From NCBI GenBank assembly GCA_029907165.1, contig JARYMK010000012.1, positions 1 to 32,196 on the forward strand: a DNA stretch of 32,196 nt, in the 5' to 3' direction. The stretch comes from Anaerolineae bacterium. Its GTDB lineage: Bacteria > Chloroflexota > Anaerolineae > DTLA01. This document shows positions 1 to 7,087 of the stretch, one piece after another; the stretch's first letter is position 1; each line of letters begins with the position of its first letter. The position numbers were made by a program, and so were the translations under genes. The notes below the pieces were generated by a model. That model did not search any database. It saw only the letters and a program-made list of their open reading frames with translations, and was not told the origin of the DNA.

Positions 1-558
1 AACGCCACGCCCACGGCCACGCCCGCCCTGGTCATCGCGCCCACCGAGACCCCCGCCCCCTCTGCTACGCCCACGGGGGCGGAATCGCCTACCGACACCC
101 CGACGCCGCCCCCGTCGACGTTTACGCCGACCGCCGCGCCGACGCGCACGCCTGTGCGGCCCACAGACACCCCGACGCCGACGCGCATCCTGCACCCGGC
201 TCCCACGCTCCTGTCGCCGCCCGATGGCATGCACTTTGAGCCGCAAGAGGCCATCATCCTGCGCTGGGGGGACGTGGGGCCGCTGGCCGACGACGAGTGG
301 TACGTGGTGCGCATCCCACACGAGCGCGGCGAAGAGGTGGGCGTAACGCGCGAGACCCAATGGCAGGTTCCCGCCTACGTGTGGCTGCTGCGGCCGCCGT
401 CGGGGCGGCTGTACTGGAGCGTGAGCGTGCGGGTGCGGGCCAGCGAGAGGATTCCCGGCAACGCCGACCTGTGGCCGGCTGCCGGCGCAGAAAGCGCCCC
501 GCGCAGTTTCGTGTGGCTTGCGGGAACGCGCACCCCGACCCCCACTCCCACGCCGTAG
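1..558 (+). CDS. 3' end of an exported Thr-Pro-linker protein with an Fn3-like C-terminal domain (partial)
   Basis: The frame is open from base 1, so the start lies outside the window. The first 60 or so residues are low-complexity Thr/Pro/Ala linker, encoded by repeated ACGCCCAC-like DNA. A compact domain of about 110 residues follows, beginning near PAPTLLSPPDG and containing ILRWGDVGPL, DEWYVVRIPH and RLYWSVSVRV, and ends in a short TPTPTPTP tail. Alternating hydrophobic strands with conserved Trp resemble the Fn3-like modules often found after Thr-Pro stretches in exported Chloroflexota proteins. I infer a surface or cell-wall role. The N-terminal part (kinase, LysM or other) cannot be known from here. 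The same linker type recurs in the peptidase at 28490-30766. Confidence 0.75.
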   Translation, partial: NATPTATPALVIAPTETPAPSATPTGAESPTDTPTPPPSTFTPTAAPTRTPVRPTDTPTPTRILHPAPTLLSPPDGMHFEPQEAIILRWGDVGPLADDEWYVVRIPHERGEEVGVTRETQWQVPAYVWLLRPPSGRLYWSVSVRVRASERIPGNADLWPAAGAESAPRSFVWLAGTRTPTPTPTP

Positions 559-605
559 GCCCCCGCGCCCAACGCCGCGAATCCACGAGCGTTCCGCTAT
601 TGCCG

Positions 606-669
606 TGTCATGCTGAGCGACGCATCTCGGTTCGCGAGATCCTTTGCCGCTACGCGGTTCAGGATGACA
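606..669. repeat. Dispersed palindromic element, TGTCAT...ATGACA type (copy 1)
   Basis: The element starts TGTCATGCTGA and ends TCAGGATGACA, so its two ends form an imperfect inverted repeat around a central TCTCGGTTCGCGAGA hairpin. Related elements lie at 9119-9189, 11813-11892 and 30790-30884, all intergenic. It sits between the end of the Thr-Pro protein and the regulator promoter and could fold into a hairpin in RNA. No transposase is linked to it. Confidence 0.6.
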
Positions 670-713
670 TCGCAACCAACGACCTTCGGAGCCGAATCTA
701 GTTCCATGTGGAT

Positions 714-743
714 TTGTCGTTTTTATCGTTTGGGTGATATAAT
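714..743 (+). promoter_or_regulatory. Sigma-70-like promoter of the MalT/BTAD regulator (extended -10)
   Basis: TTGTCG (714-719), an 18-nt spacer and a perfect TATAAT (738-743) preceded by TG at 735-736, giving an extended -10. Transcription would start near 750, leaving a leader of about 50 nt before the ATG at 801. Confidence 0.7.
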
Positions 744-800
744 GTCAGAAGTCCCTCCGCGGGAACACCCTCTGCGAGAACGCGGTTGGCGGGAGTGCGC

Positions 801-3800
801 ATGCCAGGGCTTGGTCTGGTCAAGAAGACGAAAATCCTCATCCCACGGCGACGACCGGACTTTCTGCGCCGCCAGCGCCTCATAGACTTCCTGCATTCCC
901 GCATAGACCGGCGGCTGCTCCTGGTCTCCGCGCCCGCAGGCTACGGCAAGACGACCCTGCTGGTGGACTTCGCCAATGACACCGACCTCCCCGTGTGCTG
1001 GTACTCGCTGGACAGCGGCGCGCAGGACCCCCGCACGTTCCTGGAACATTTCATCGCCTGCATCCAGCGGCGTTTCCCCGAGTTCGGCTCGCGCACCGTG
1101 GAGACGCTGGACAGCCTGACCGACATGACCGAGACGGGGCTGAACCCCGTGCTGGTGAGCCTGGTCAACGAGATTCTGGACGAAATCCCGGAATACTTCG
1201 CCATTGTCCTGGACGACTTCCACCTGGTGGAGCAGAATACGGCCATCACGCGGTTCATCACGCGCTTCCTGGAGGACGCGCCCGAGAACTGTTGCCTCAT
1301 CGTGGCAGGGCGCACCGTGCCCGGTCGGCTCCCCATCGTAACCCTCGCCAGCAAGCAGCAGGTGGCAGGTCTGGGGAGCAACGACCTGCGGTTCACGCCC
1401 GACGAAATCCAGGCGCTGGTTCGCCAGGTGTACGACGTGGAACTGAGCGCCGAGGATGCCCGCGCCCTGGCCCAGGATACCGAAGGCTGGATCACCGGCA
1501 TCCTCCTGTCCACCCACAGCCTCTGGCAGGGCCTGCTGGAGGGCCTCATCCGCGGCAGAGGCACCATGACGGTGTACGACTACCTCGCCAACGAGGTGTT
1601 CAACCAGCAGGACTCGAAAGTCCAGGAGTTTCTGCTGGGCACATCTATCCTGGATGACATGACGCCCGAGTTGTGCGACGCCGTCCTGGAGACGAACAAC
1701 TCCTGGGCCATGTTGAACCTGCTGGAAGAGCGCAACCTGTTCCTGAATCGGCTGGGGGCAGAGGGGCAATGGTACCGGTACCATCGGCTGTTCCAGGGGT
1801 ACCTGGTGTCGCGGCTGCAGCGGGAGGAGCCGGGCCGATTCGCGGAACTGCATCGGCGGGCCGCGGCCTACTGGGAGGGCAAGAATGACCTGCCGCAAAC
1901 CATCTCGCACCTCCTGTCGGCGGGCGACTACGCAGCCGCAGCCGATCGTATGGAACGCGTCGCCAGCGCCATGATCGCCTCCGGGCGGCACATGGGGCTC
2001 ATGCAGTGGTACGAGACGCTGCCCGCCGATGTCTCGCGGCAGCATCCCTGGCTCCTGGTGCACTGCGCGAAGGCCTACGCGCAGTACGCCCAGCCCGACA
2101 TGGCGCTCTCCCTGTTGGATACGGCGGAGAATGCCTTTCGGCAGTCGGTGGACGCCAAAGGCACCGTGCAGGTCTCCGTGCAGCGGGGGACCATCTTCCG
2201 GCTCCAGGGGCGGTACAAAGAGGGCGCGGAGCAGTGCGCGCGCGCGGCGATGCTGGCCTCGCAGGTGGACGCGCCCACCGTGGCCGAACTGGAACGGTGC
2301 TGGGGCATCTGCCTGGGCCAGTTGGGGCGCTTGCAGGAAGGGGTGGAGCACCTGGAGCGGGCGCTGCAACTGCACCTCCTGTCGGGCAGCGAGTTCAACG
2401 CCGCCCTGGCGCGCACCGGGTTGGGAGCTTTCTTGGAACGCATGGGACACCTGGAGGAGGCACTCGCGCACTTTGAGAAAGCTGTACAAGCCTTCGGCCG
2501 TTTCCGAAATCCGAGCGAGCTGGCGAACGCGCTCAATTCCGTCGGCGTCATCTACTCCTACCGCGGCGAGTACGCCCGCGCGCGGGAGACCCTGCAACAC
2601 GCGCTGCAGGCGGCCCACGACGCCGGAAGCGGACGTTGGACAGCGTACATCCTGGCCGGCCTGGGCGACATAGAGCGCGACAGCGGCAACGCGGCCCAGG
2701 CGTTGGATCACTATGAGAAAGCGCTGGCCCTGCTGGACGAAACGCAGGAAGGCTTCCTCACTATGTACATCCATGCGGCCCAGGCCGAACTGCACGCCGC
2801 CCTGGGCGAGCCGCTGCGCGCGCAGGACCTGGCCCGCCAGGCGCGCGAACTGGCCGAGGCGCACCGCTCATCCTACGAGCAGGGCCTGGCAGGCATCGCC
2901 ACCGGCCTGGCCTGGCTTCCACGGGACGCGGCCCAGGCGGTGCAGGAACTGCAGAGGGCCGTGGACTTGCTAAAGGAAAATGGCGCCATGCGCGACATGA
3001 CGCGGGCGGTGTTCCTGCTGGCCGCGGCGCTGGAGCAGGCGGGCGCTCACGAGAAAGCCCTGACCCGCCTGGAAGAGGCCCTGACCCTGGCAAGCAAACT
3101 GGGCTACCGGATGGCCCTGCGCGCGCTGGCGGGCTGGGCCAAGCCCCTGCTGGCCCGCGCGGCCCAAAGCGGCATGGACGTGGCCGACATCCTGCAGGAG
3201 GCGGCGCCCCCCGCCCCCGCGATCGCCGCCGAGGCGCCTGCGCCCGCAGAGACCCACACCATCCGCCTGCTGGGGCTGGGCGGGAGCCGCGTGGAAATGG
3301 ACGGCGAGGCCGTGCTCACTAAGTGGAGCAAGGCGCGGGAGTTGATCTTCCTCCTGGCGACGCAGAACGAAGGGCGCGGCGTGCTCCGCGACGACATCTA
3401 TCAGGCGCTCTGGCCCGGCGACTCTGAGCACAAATCCTACGGCAATCTCCACACGCTCATCTATCGGGTGCGCCGGTTCCTGACCAACGACTGCATACAG
3501 TACGAGGACAACGTGTACCGCTTCGCGCCGGCGGGAGGCTACACCTGCGACGTAACCGAGTTCCAGACGCTCATCGCCAAGGCCCGGGCCGCCCAAGACC
3601 CCGCCGAGGCCCTGACCTGGTACGAAAAGGCCGTAGCACTCTACAGGGGCGATTTTCTGGAAGACATCGCTGCCGAGTGGACGATACACCTGCAGACGGC
3701 ATTGCGAGACATGTTCCTGATGGCGATTGCGCGAGTGGCCAACCACTACTGGCAGGTGGGCAACTGCGAGATGGCCGTTGCACTGGCGCATCGTTGGCTA

Positions 3801-3986
3801 GAGGAAGACCGCACCGACGAAGCGGCGCATCGCCTGCTGATGCGGTGCTTCGCGGCCCAGGGCAACATCGGCGCGGTGCGGCGCCAGTTCCAGTTGTGCG
3901 AACGCATCCTGACCCAGGAACTCCAGGTAGAGCCCGACGAGGAGACGCGCGAACTGTACGTTCGCCTGACCGCGCAAGGCGAGTGA
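801..3986 (+). CDS. MalT-like ATPase/TPR transcriptional regulator with C-terminal winged helix and BTAD domain
   Basis: About 1061 residues. A STAND-type NTPase opens the protein, with Walker A APAGYGKTT (about residues 44-52) and Walker B-like IVLDDFHLVE (about 135). A long helical region of TPR-like repeats covers about 390-790 (for example EALAHFEKAVQAFG and QALDHYEKALALLDE). An OmpR-type winged helix (about 818-905) and a bacterial transcriptional activator domain (about 915-1060) follow. In related regulators, ligand and ATP binding relieve autoinhibition and the winged helix binds direct repeats. I place the start at ATG 801, five bases after GGGAG, rather than at the TTG 15 bases upstream. 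Three phased repeats just downstream (4163-4191) are plausible targets, which would make the twin peptides its regulon. The inducing ligand is unknown. Confidence 0.88.
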   Translation: MPGLGLVKKTKILIPRRRPDFLRRQRLIDFLHSRIDRRLLLVSAPAGYGKTTLLVDFANDTDLPVCWYSLDSGAQDPRTFLEHFIACIQRRFPEFGSRTVETLDSLTDMTETGLNPVLVSLVNEILDEIPEYFAIVLDDFHLVEQNTAITRFITRFLEDAPENCCLIVAGRTVPGRLPIVTLASKQQVAGLGSNDLRFTPDEIQALVRQVYDVELSAEDARALAQDTEGWITGILLSTHSLWQGLLEGLIRGRGTMTVYDYLANEVFNQQDSKVQEFLLGTSILDDMTPELCDAVLETNNSWAMLNLLEERNLFLNRLGAEGQWYRYHRLFQGYLVSRLQREEPGRFAELHRRAAAYWEGKNDLPQTISHLLSAGDYAAAADRMERVASAMIASGRHMGLMQWYETLPADVSRQHPWLLVHCAKAYAQYAQPDMALSLLDTAENAFRQSVDAKGTVQVSVQRGTIFRLQGRYKEGAEQCARAAMLASQVDAPTVAELERCWGICLGQLGRLQEGVEHLERALQLHLLSGSEFNAALARTGLGAFLERMGHLEEALAHFEKAVQAFGRFRNPSELANALNSVGVIYSYRGEYARARETLQHALQAAHDAGSGRWTAYILAGLGDIERDSGNAAQALDHYEKALALLDETQEGFLTMYIHAAQAELHAALGEPLRAQDLARQARELAEAHRSSYEQGLAGIATGLAWLPRDAAQAVQELQRAVDLLKENGAMRDMTRAVFLLAAALEQAGAHEKALTRLEEALTLASKLGYRMALRALAGWAKPLLARAAQSGMDVADILQEAAPPAPAIAAEAPAPAETHTIRLLGLGGSRVEMDGEAVLTKWSKARELIFLLATQNEGRGVLRDDIYQALWPGDSEHKSYGNLHTLIYRVRRFLTNDCIQYEDNVYRFAPAGGYTCDVTEFQTLIAKARAAQDPAEALTWYEKAVALYRGDFLEDIAAEWTIHLQTALRDMFLMAIARVANHYWQVGNCEMAVALAHRWLEEDRTDEAAHRLLMRCFAAQGNIGAVRRQFQLCERILTQELQVEPDEETRELYVRLTAQGE

Positions 3987-4130
3987 ATTCCCCCACCCTG
4001 TAACGCCCTGCTCTTGATACACATTGAGGCCAATCCCGCACCTGTGCATATCGTAGTGGCGTAGCATGCTGCGCCCTGCAACCCTTCTTCGCGTTGCCGT
4101 GCGCATTCTTTCCCCCATTGAACCTTGTTT

Positions 4131-4152
4131 TACGTTTAGAAACCTTAACGTA
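4131..4152. promoter_or_regulatory. Inverted repeat TACGTT-N10-AACGTA, possible operator
   Basis: Perfect 6-bp arms (4131-4136 and 4147-4152) are separated by 10 bases, in an AT-richer patch 11 bp upstream of the phased heptamers. It has operator-like geometry for a dimeric regulator, but no T-tract follows, so it is not a simple terminator. Function is inferred from position only. Confidence 0.35.
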
Positions 4153-4162
4153 TCTGCCCCAG

Positions 4163-4206
4163 AAGTGAGCCCCATGTGAGTGCCAAGTGAGTGGCCCTGT
4201 GATACA
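4163..4206 (+). promoter_or_regulatory. Three 11-bp-phased heptamers plus extended -10: candidate BTAD/SARP-type binding site and promoter
   Basis: AAGTGAG (4163-4169), ATGTGAG (4174-4180) and AAGTGAG (4185-4191) are separated by exactly 4 bases, a period of 11 bp. Nine bases after the last repeat is GATACA (4201-4206), preceded by TG at 4198-4199, a weak extended -10; there is no recognisable -35. SARP-family activators are known to bind heptameric direct repeats at 11-bp period with the last repeat about 8 bp from the -10. The gene immediately upstream encodes a regulator with that winged helix-BTAD module. Transcription would start near 4213 and the first peptide begins at 4245. Confidence 0.55.
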
Positions 4207-4244
4207 GTGGGTGCAGAAACAAGAAAGCGCAGGAGGGAGTTGCC

Positions 4245-4370
4245 ATGAAGACCCTGTTCGCCAAACTCGCTGACCCCCGGTACGCCAAGGTTGCGTGGGT
4301 TGTGCTCGGACTCATCGGACTGATCATCGCGGGCGGCGCGCCCACCGGCCCCGGCGGCCCCGGCGCCTAG
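4245..4370 (+). CDS. Small 41-residue membrane-type peptide, copy A
   Basis: The peptide starts at ATG after a strong SD (AGGAGGGAG, 4231-4239). It has a basic amphipathic head (MKTLFAKLADPRYAK), a short hydrophobic stretch (VAWVVLGLIGLIIA, residues 16-29) and a glycine/proline tail (GGAPTGPGGPGA, residues 30-41). It is too short for most gene finders, but the neighbouring copy preserves frame, SD and 38 of 41 residues, so it is a real gene. I recognise no family. A double Gly at the end of the hydrophobic segment could be a processing site, but this is speculation. Possible roles are a small inner-membrane peptide, a secreted signal or a precursor peptide. Phased repeats upstream suggest control by the BTAD regulator. 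Confidence 0.75.
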   Translation: MKTLFAKLADPRYAKVAWVVLGLIGLIIAGGAPTGPGGPGA

Positions 4371-4408
4371 TCCGACGACACGCTGAACATTGACAGGAGG
4401 AAGTCGTC

Positions 4409-4534
4409 ATGAAGAACCTGTTCACCAAACTCGCCGACCCCCGCTACGCCAAGGTTGCGTGGCTCGTTCTCGGACTCATCGGGCTCATCATCGCGGGCGG
4501 CGCGCCCACCGGCCCCGGCGGCCCCGGCGCCTAG
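4409..4534 (+). CDS. Small 41-residue membrane-type peptide, copy B
   Basis: Second copy of the peptide, with its own SD (AGGAGG at 4396-4401) and ATG at 4409, 38 bases after the stop of copy A. It differs from copy A at residues 3 (Thr to Asn), 6 (Ala to Thr) and 19 (Val to Leu), all in the head and early hydrophobic part. The tail GGAPTGPGGPGA is identical. No separate promoter is visible between the copies, so they are probably co-transcribed. The mixture of synonymous and conservative changes indicates selection for the protein. Family and function are unknown; options are as for copy A. Confidence 0.75.
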   Translation: MKNLFTKLADPRYAKVAWLVLGLIGLIIAGGAPTGPGGPGA

Positions 4535-4836
4535 TCCGACGACATCGTAGCGATTCCCAGCCGCCGCCAAGTTTCGCGCGGCGATCCTCCGGATAGGGGG
4601 CAATGGAATCTGCTTGAGGGGGCCCTTTGGAAGGTGCTAGGGAACGCCGTCCGGGCCACCTGAACGAGCGCGGTTGGTCGTCCAGAATCATCTCAGAGCA
4701 GCGATCATCGCAGGCCTCACGGGTTCGCACATCATGAGGCTATCCATACGACAATCGCACAGCGTCGCAAGCAGTTTTCCTGCGCCCCCTATCGCTGTGC
4801 ATAAAGCGGAAACGCCAATATGGTGAGGGAGAGAAA
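4535..4836 (+). other. 302-nt non-coding gap upstream of the Os1348-like gene
   Basis: No credible reading frame. The first 10 bases belong to the duplicated peptide unit. Structural elements include an 11-bp palindrome GCGATCATCGC (4701-4711) and an inverted repeat GCCTCA/TGAGGC (4714-4719 and 4735-4740, 15-nt loop). No T-tract terminator follows copy B, and no convincing -35/-10 pair was found for the downstream gene, so it may be a long structured leader shared with the peptide transcript. Confidence 0.4.
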
Positions 4837-5067
4837 ATGACCGCCGAGATTCTGAATGTGCTCGTGGGCGCAGCGGTAACCGATGGCGAATTCTGCCAGG
4901 CCCTGCTGAACAACCCGGGCCGCACGGCGCGGCAATTCGGCCTCGCGCCCGAGGATGTGGAAGTCGTGTCCAAGATTCGGGCGCGCTCGCTGGCCGAATT
5001 CGCCGGGCAGTTGCTCCATTGGATGCCCGCCGAGCCCCGCGATTCCCTGTACGCCCGAATGCAATAG
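4837..5067 (+). CDS. Os1348/NHLP-clan-like small protein (RiPP-precursor-like)
   Basis: 76 residues, ATG preceded by a purine-rich SD (GAGGGAGAG). The sequence follows the pattern of the Os1348-type NHLP clan: an acidic helix with AAVTDGEFCQALL, a short NPGRTARQFGL turn, PEDVEVVSKI, then RSLAEFAGQLLHWM. In that clan the conserved part is leader-like and some members are precursors of ribosomally made, modified peptides. Here only about 14 residues (PAEPRDSLYARMQ) follow the leader-like part and they lack Cys, Ser/Thr clusters or Gly-rich core, so it may be a stand-alone member rather than a true precursor. No modifying enzyme lies on the same strand nearby; the closest radical SAM gene is at 7850-9019 on the other strand. 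Assignment is by remembered pattern. Confidence 0.6.
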   Translation: MTAEILNVLVGAAVTDGEFCQALLNNPGRTARQFGLAPEDVEVVSKIRARSLAEFAGQLLHWMPAEPRDSLYARMQ

Positions 5068-5112
5068 CGCGTTGCTGCCTTCCCAGGCAACCCAACGCCC
5101 ACGCTGACCCAA

Positions 5113-5149
5113 CAGCCTGCCGTGGCATGTCCGCGGCAGGCTGCTTTCT
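5113..5149 (+). terminator. Intrinsic-type terminator after the Os1348-like gene
   Basis: A perfect 10-bp stem CAGCCTGCCG / CGGCAGGCTG (5113-5122 with 5134-5143) with an 11-nt loop, followed by a short pyrimidine run CTTTCT. It lies 45 bases after the stop codon and between convergent genes, so it may also serve the minus-strand gene ending at 5178. Confidence 0.7.
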
Positions 5150-5177
5150 GCGTGGCGCAGGCGCGCCGAACCCCGCT

Positions 5178-7082
5178 TCACCGCCGCGCAAGTTCGTACA
5201 CGTGCACCCGATCCTGCATGATGGGGTTCACGGCTAGATTCCCACGGATGACCCCGCTCACGGAATCCCCCAGCCACTTTGGGGCTTCCTCAATAACCGC
5301 AACCTCGCGCAGTCGGCCATCGCGCAGGATGCCCTCCTGCACGGTGGCCCAGGTCTGGCCGCGCACGTCGCCCCAGCCCGCGTCATAACTGCGCTCGCCC
5401 ACGAGAACGTGCGTGATACCCCACGACTGGAGCAGCGAAATGCAATCCGGGTCTGGTAAGCGGGCCAGCATCCCCTCATAGGCCATGTACTCCGGCGGGT
5501 AGAACGTGCCGTGGCCGTAGGCGATCCGCCGCCCGTGCAGCGCCGAGCGGTACAGCGCGTCGCCGTTCCACGCTGCCACCAGCGGAAACCGCATGAGCGC
5601 CGCGTCATCGGGCAGCGTTCGCAGGTACTCCTCCAGCGGGCCGGCTGTTGCATCTGAGAACCCGAAGGGCATCGGCACGATGAGGAACTCCACCAGCACA
5701 AGCGCGGTCAGGACGCCCGCGACGACCCTGCGCGCGACCCGCCCCCTCCGCAGCACCAACGCCAGCCCTACCCCGCCCAGCACCGCCACCCCGAACGTGG
5801 TGATGAGGCCGAAGCGGTACAGGGTCCGCATGGCGCTGCCGAACGGGAGAAACAGATAGACCAGCAGCGCCGGCAGGGGGATGGGAATTGCGCCAGGCCG
5901 ATGGAGCGAGTAGTACGACACGGGGTTGATGGCCAGACGCTCGGTGAGGAAGTACATCCCGCGGGCGAACAGGCGGTCCACGCCGTCGGGCACGGGCACG
6001 TACAGGCGCGTCCCGCCAACGTGGAGCGTCGTCCCCAGGGCCATGACGAAGGCGACGAGCGCGATGAGCGCCAGGCCCGACACAAACCGATGGCTTCGCC
6101 TCCGCCACGCCACCCACGCCAGAATCAGCGGCACGAATCCCACGAACACAACCCCGGGCGCGTACCAGGGATACGCGGGCACGTTGGCGCGATGCTCAAG
6201 GAACCATCGCCCCCACAGGGGGTGGTAGATGTTGGGGTAGAAGAAGTCCTCCAGGCTGGCGGACCACTTCTCCACATCCCCCAGGGACCAGGCCAGGCCG
6301 CTCCCGCTTCGCGCGATCTGGATCGCGGGCACTGCCGCCGGCAGCACCAGCACCGCCGTAACCGCCGCCATCAGCGCCAGATGCCCCCACACCTGGCGGC
6401 GGGCCAGGTTCACCTTCCACGGCCACAGCCGCCACAGCGCGTACACCGCTGCCGAAAGGCCCACGATGTAAGCATAGTACCACGAGGACAGGGCGTTCAG
6501 GGCCAGAAAGCATCCGGCGAGGGCCGCATCCCGCGCGCGCCGTTCCCGAAGCCACCGCTCCAGGAACAGGAACAGCAGCGGCAGCCACTGCGTGGCGATG
6601 AGCGGGAGCCAGCCCGCCGCCATCGCCCCGATGCGGTACGGCGCATACGTGAACGCCACGGCAGCGAAGACGCCGGCCGCGCGGCTACGTGTGAGATACA
6701 GGACGAAGGCATAGGCCGCTAGGCTAGTGAGAAAGAAGGTCAGCAGGACGAAGACATTGTACGCCACCGTGGGGCTGAAGACCAGTAGGAGCGGGGCCAG
6801 GAGCACCTTGTTGGCGATCATCGTTTCGGACAGCGCCAGGTTGTAGCCGAACGGGTAGAAGATGTTGGGGTTGAACAGCAGGGCCGCCTTGCCTGCCATC
6901 GCCTGGCGCAGGTACCAGATGTCGTATAGCCATGCCAGATTGTCCCAGGGCGGGCCGGGAACCGCGCGCTCCATGAGAGTGATAAGCGGATACGTCATCG
7001 CCACGGGCAGGGCAGCGAACAGGACAACCGGAAGCCCGTGCCGACGAACCGAACGCAAGAGCCGGCCCGGCCCGCGGCGCAT
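5178..7082 (-). CDS. Polytopic membrane protein, glycosyltransferase/YfhO-like
   Basis: 634 residues with roughly ten or more hydrophobic segments (for example VLFAALPVAMTYPLITL and VAYNVFVLLTFFLTSLAAYA) and a soluble C-terminal part. After the first segment comes an acidic loop with DNLAWLYDIWYLRQ, as in the first periplasmic loop of GT-C-type membrane glycosyltransferases. The family is otherwise not one I can name, and the substrate is unknown. The start is ATG at 7082, five bases after the upstream stop, with GGAG overlapping that stop. A longer frame continues to 8195 but only reads through the upstream genes. It is last in the 9019-to-5178 operon, so it likely transfers sugars or finishes the glycan or glycolipid made by its neighbours. 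Confidence 0.7.
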   Translation of the reverse strand: MRRGPGRLLRSVRRHGLPVVLFAALPVAMTYPLITLMERAVPGPPWDNLAWLYDIWYLRQAMAGKAALLFNPNIFYPFGYNLALSETMIANKVLLAPLLLVFSPTVAYNVFVLLTFFLTSLAAYAFVLYLTRSRAAGVFAAVAFTYAPYRIGAMAAGWLPLIATQWLPLLFLFLERWLRERRARDAALAGCFLALNALSSWYYAYIVGLSAAVYALWRLWPWKVNLARRQVWGHLALMAAVTAVLVLPAAVPAIQIARSGSGLAWSLGDVEKWSASLEDFFYPNIYHPLWGRWFLEHRANVPAYPWYAPGVVFVGFVPLILAWVAWRRRSHRFVSGLALIALVAFVMALGTTLHVGGTRLYVPVPDGVDRLFARGMYFLTERLAINPVSYYSLHRPGAIPIPLPALLVYLFLPFGSAMRTLYRFGLITTFGVAVLGGVGLALVLRRGRVARRVVAGVLTALVLVEFLIVPMPFGFSDATAGPLEEYLRTLPDDAALMRFPLVAAWNGDALYRSALHGRRIAYGHGTFYPPEYMAYEGMLARLPDPDCISLLQSWGITHVLVGERSYDAGWGDVRGQTWATVQEGILRDGRLREVAVIEEAPKWLGDSVSGVIRGNLAVNPIMQDRVHVYELARR

Positions 7083-7087
7083 GGGCA

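Larger units (their letters stand above)
4245..4544 (+). repeat. Tandem duplication of the 41-residue peptide gene (164-bp unit)
   Basis: Copies 4245-4380 and 4409-4544 are offset by 164 bp. Nine base differences, six of them in codons that keep the same residue or swap Val for Leu, all fall in codons 1-25. The last 58 bases (4323-4380 versus 4487-4544), running 10 bases past the stop codon, are identical, including synonymous sites. Confidence 0.9.

Noticed and set aside
723-2864. Long minus-strand open frame opposite the BTAD regulator
   Set aside because: It is antisense to a protein with clear domains, and its translation is low-complexity Arg/Gly/Gln-rich; open frames of this kind arise from the high GC content.
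4390-4395. TTGACA between the twin peptide genes as a -35 box
   Set aside because: It overlaps the SD of copy B and has no -10 before the start codon.
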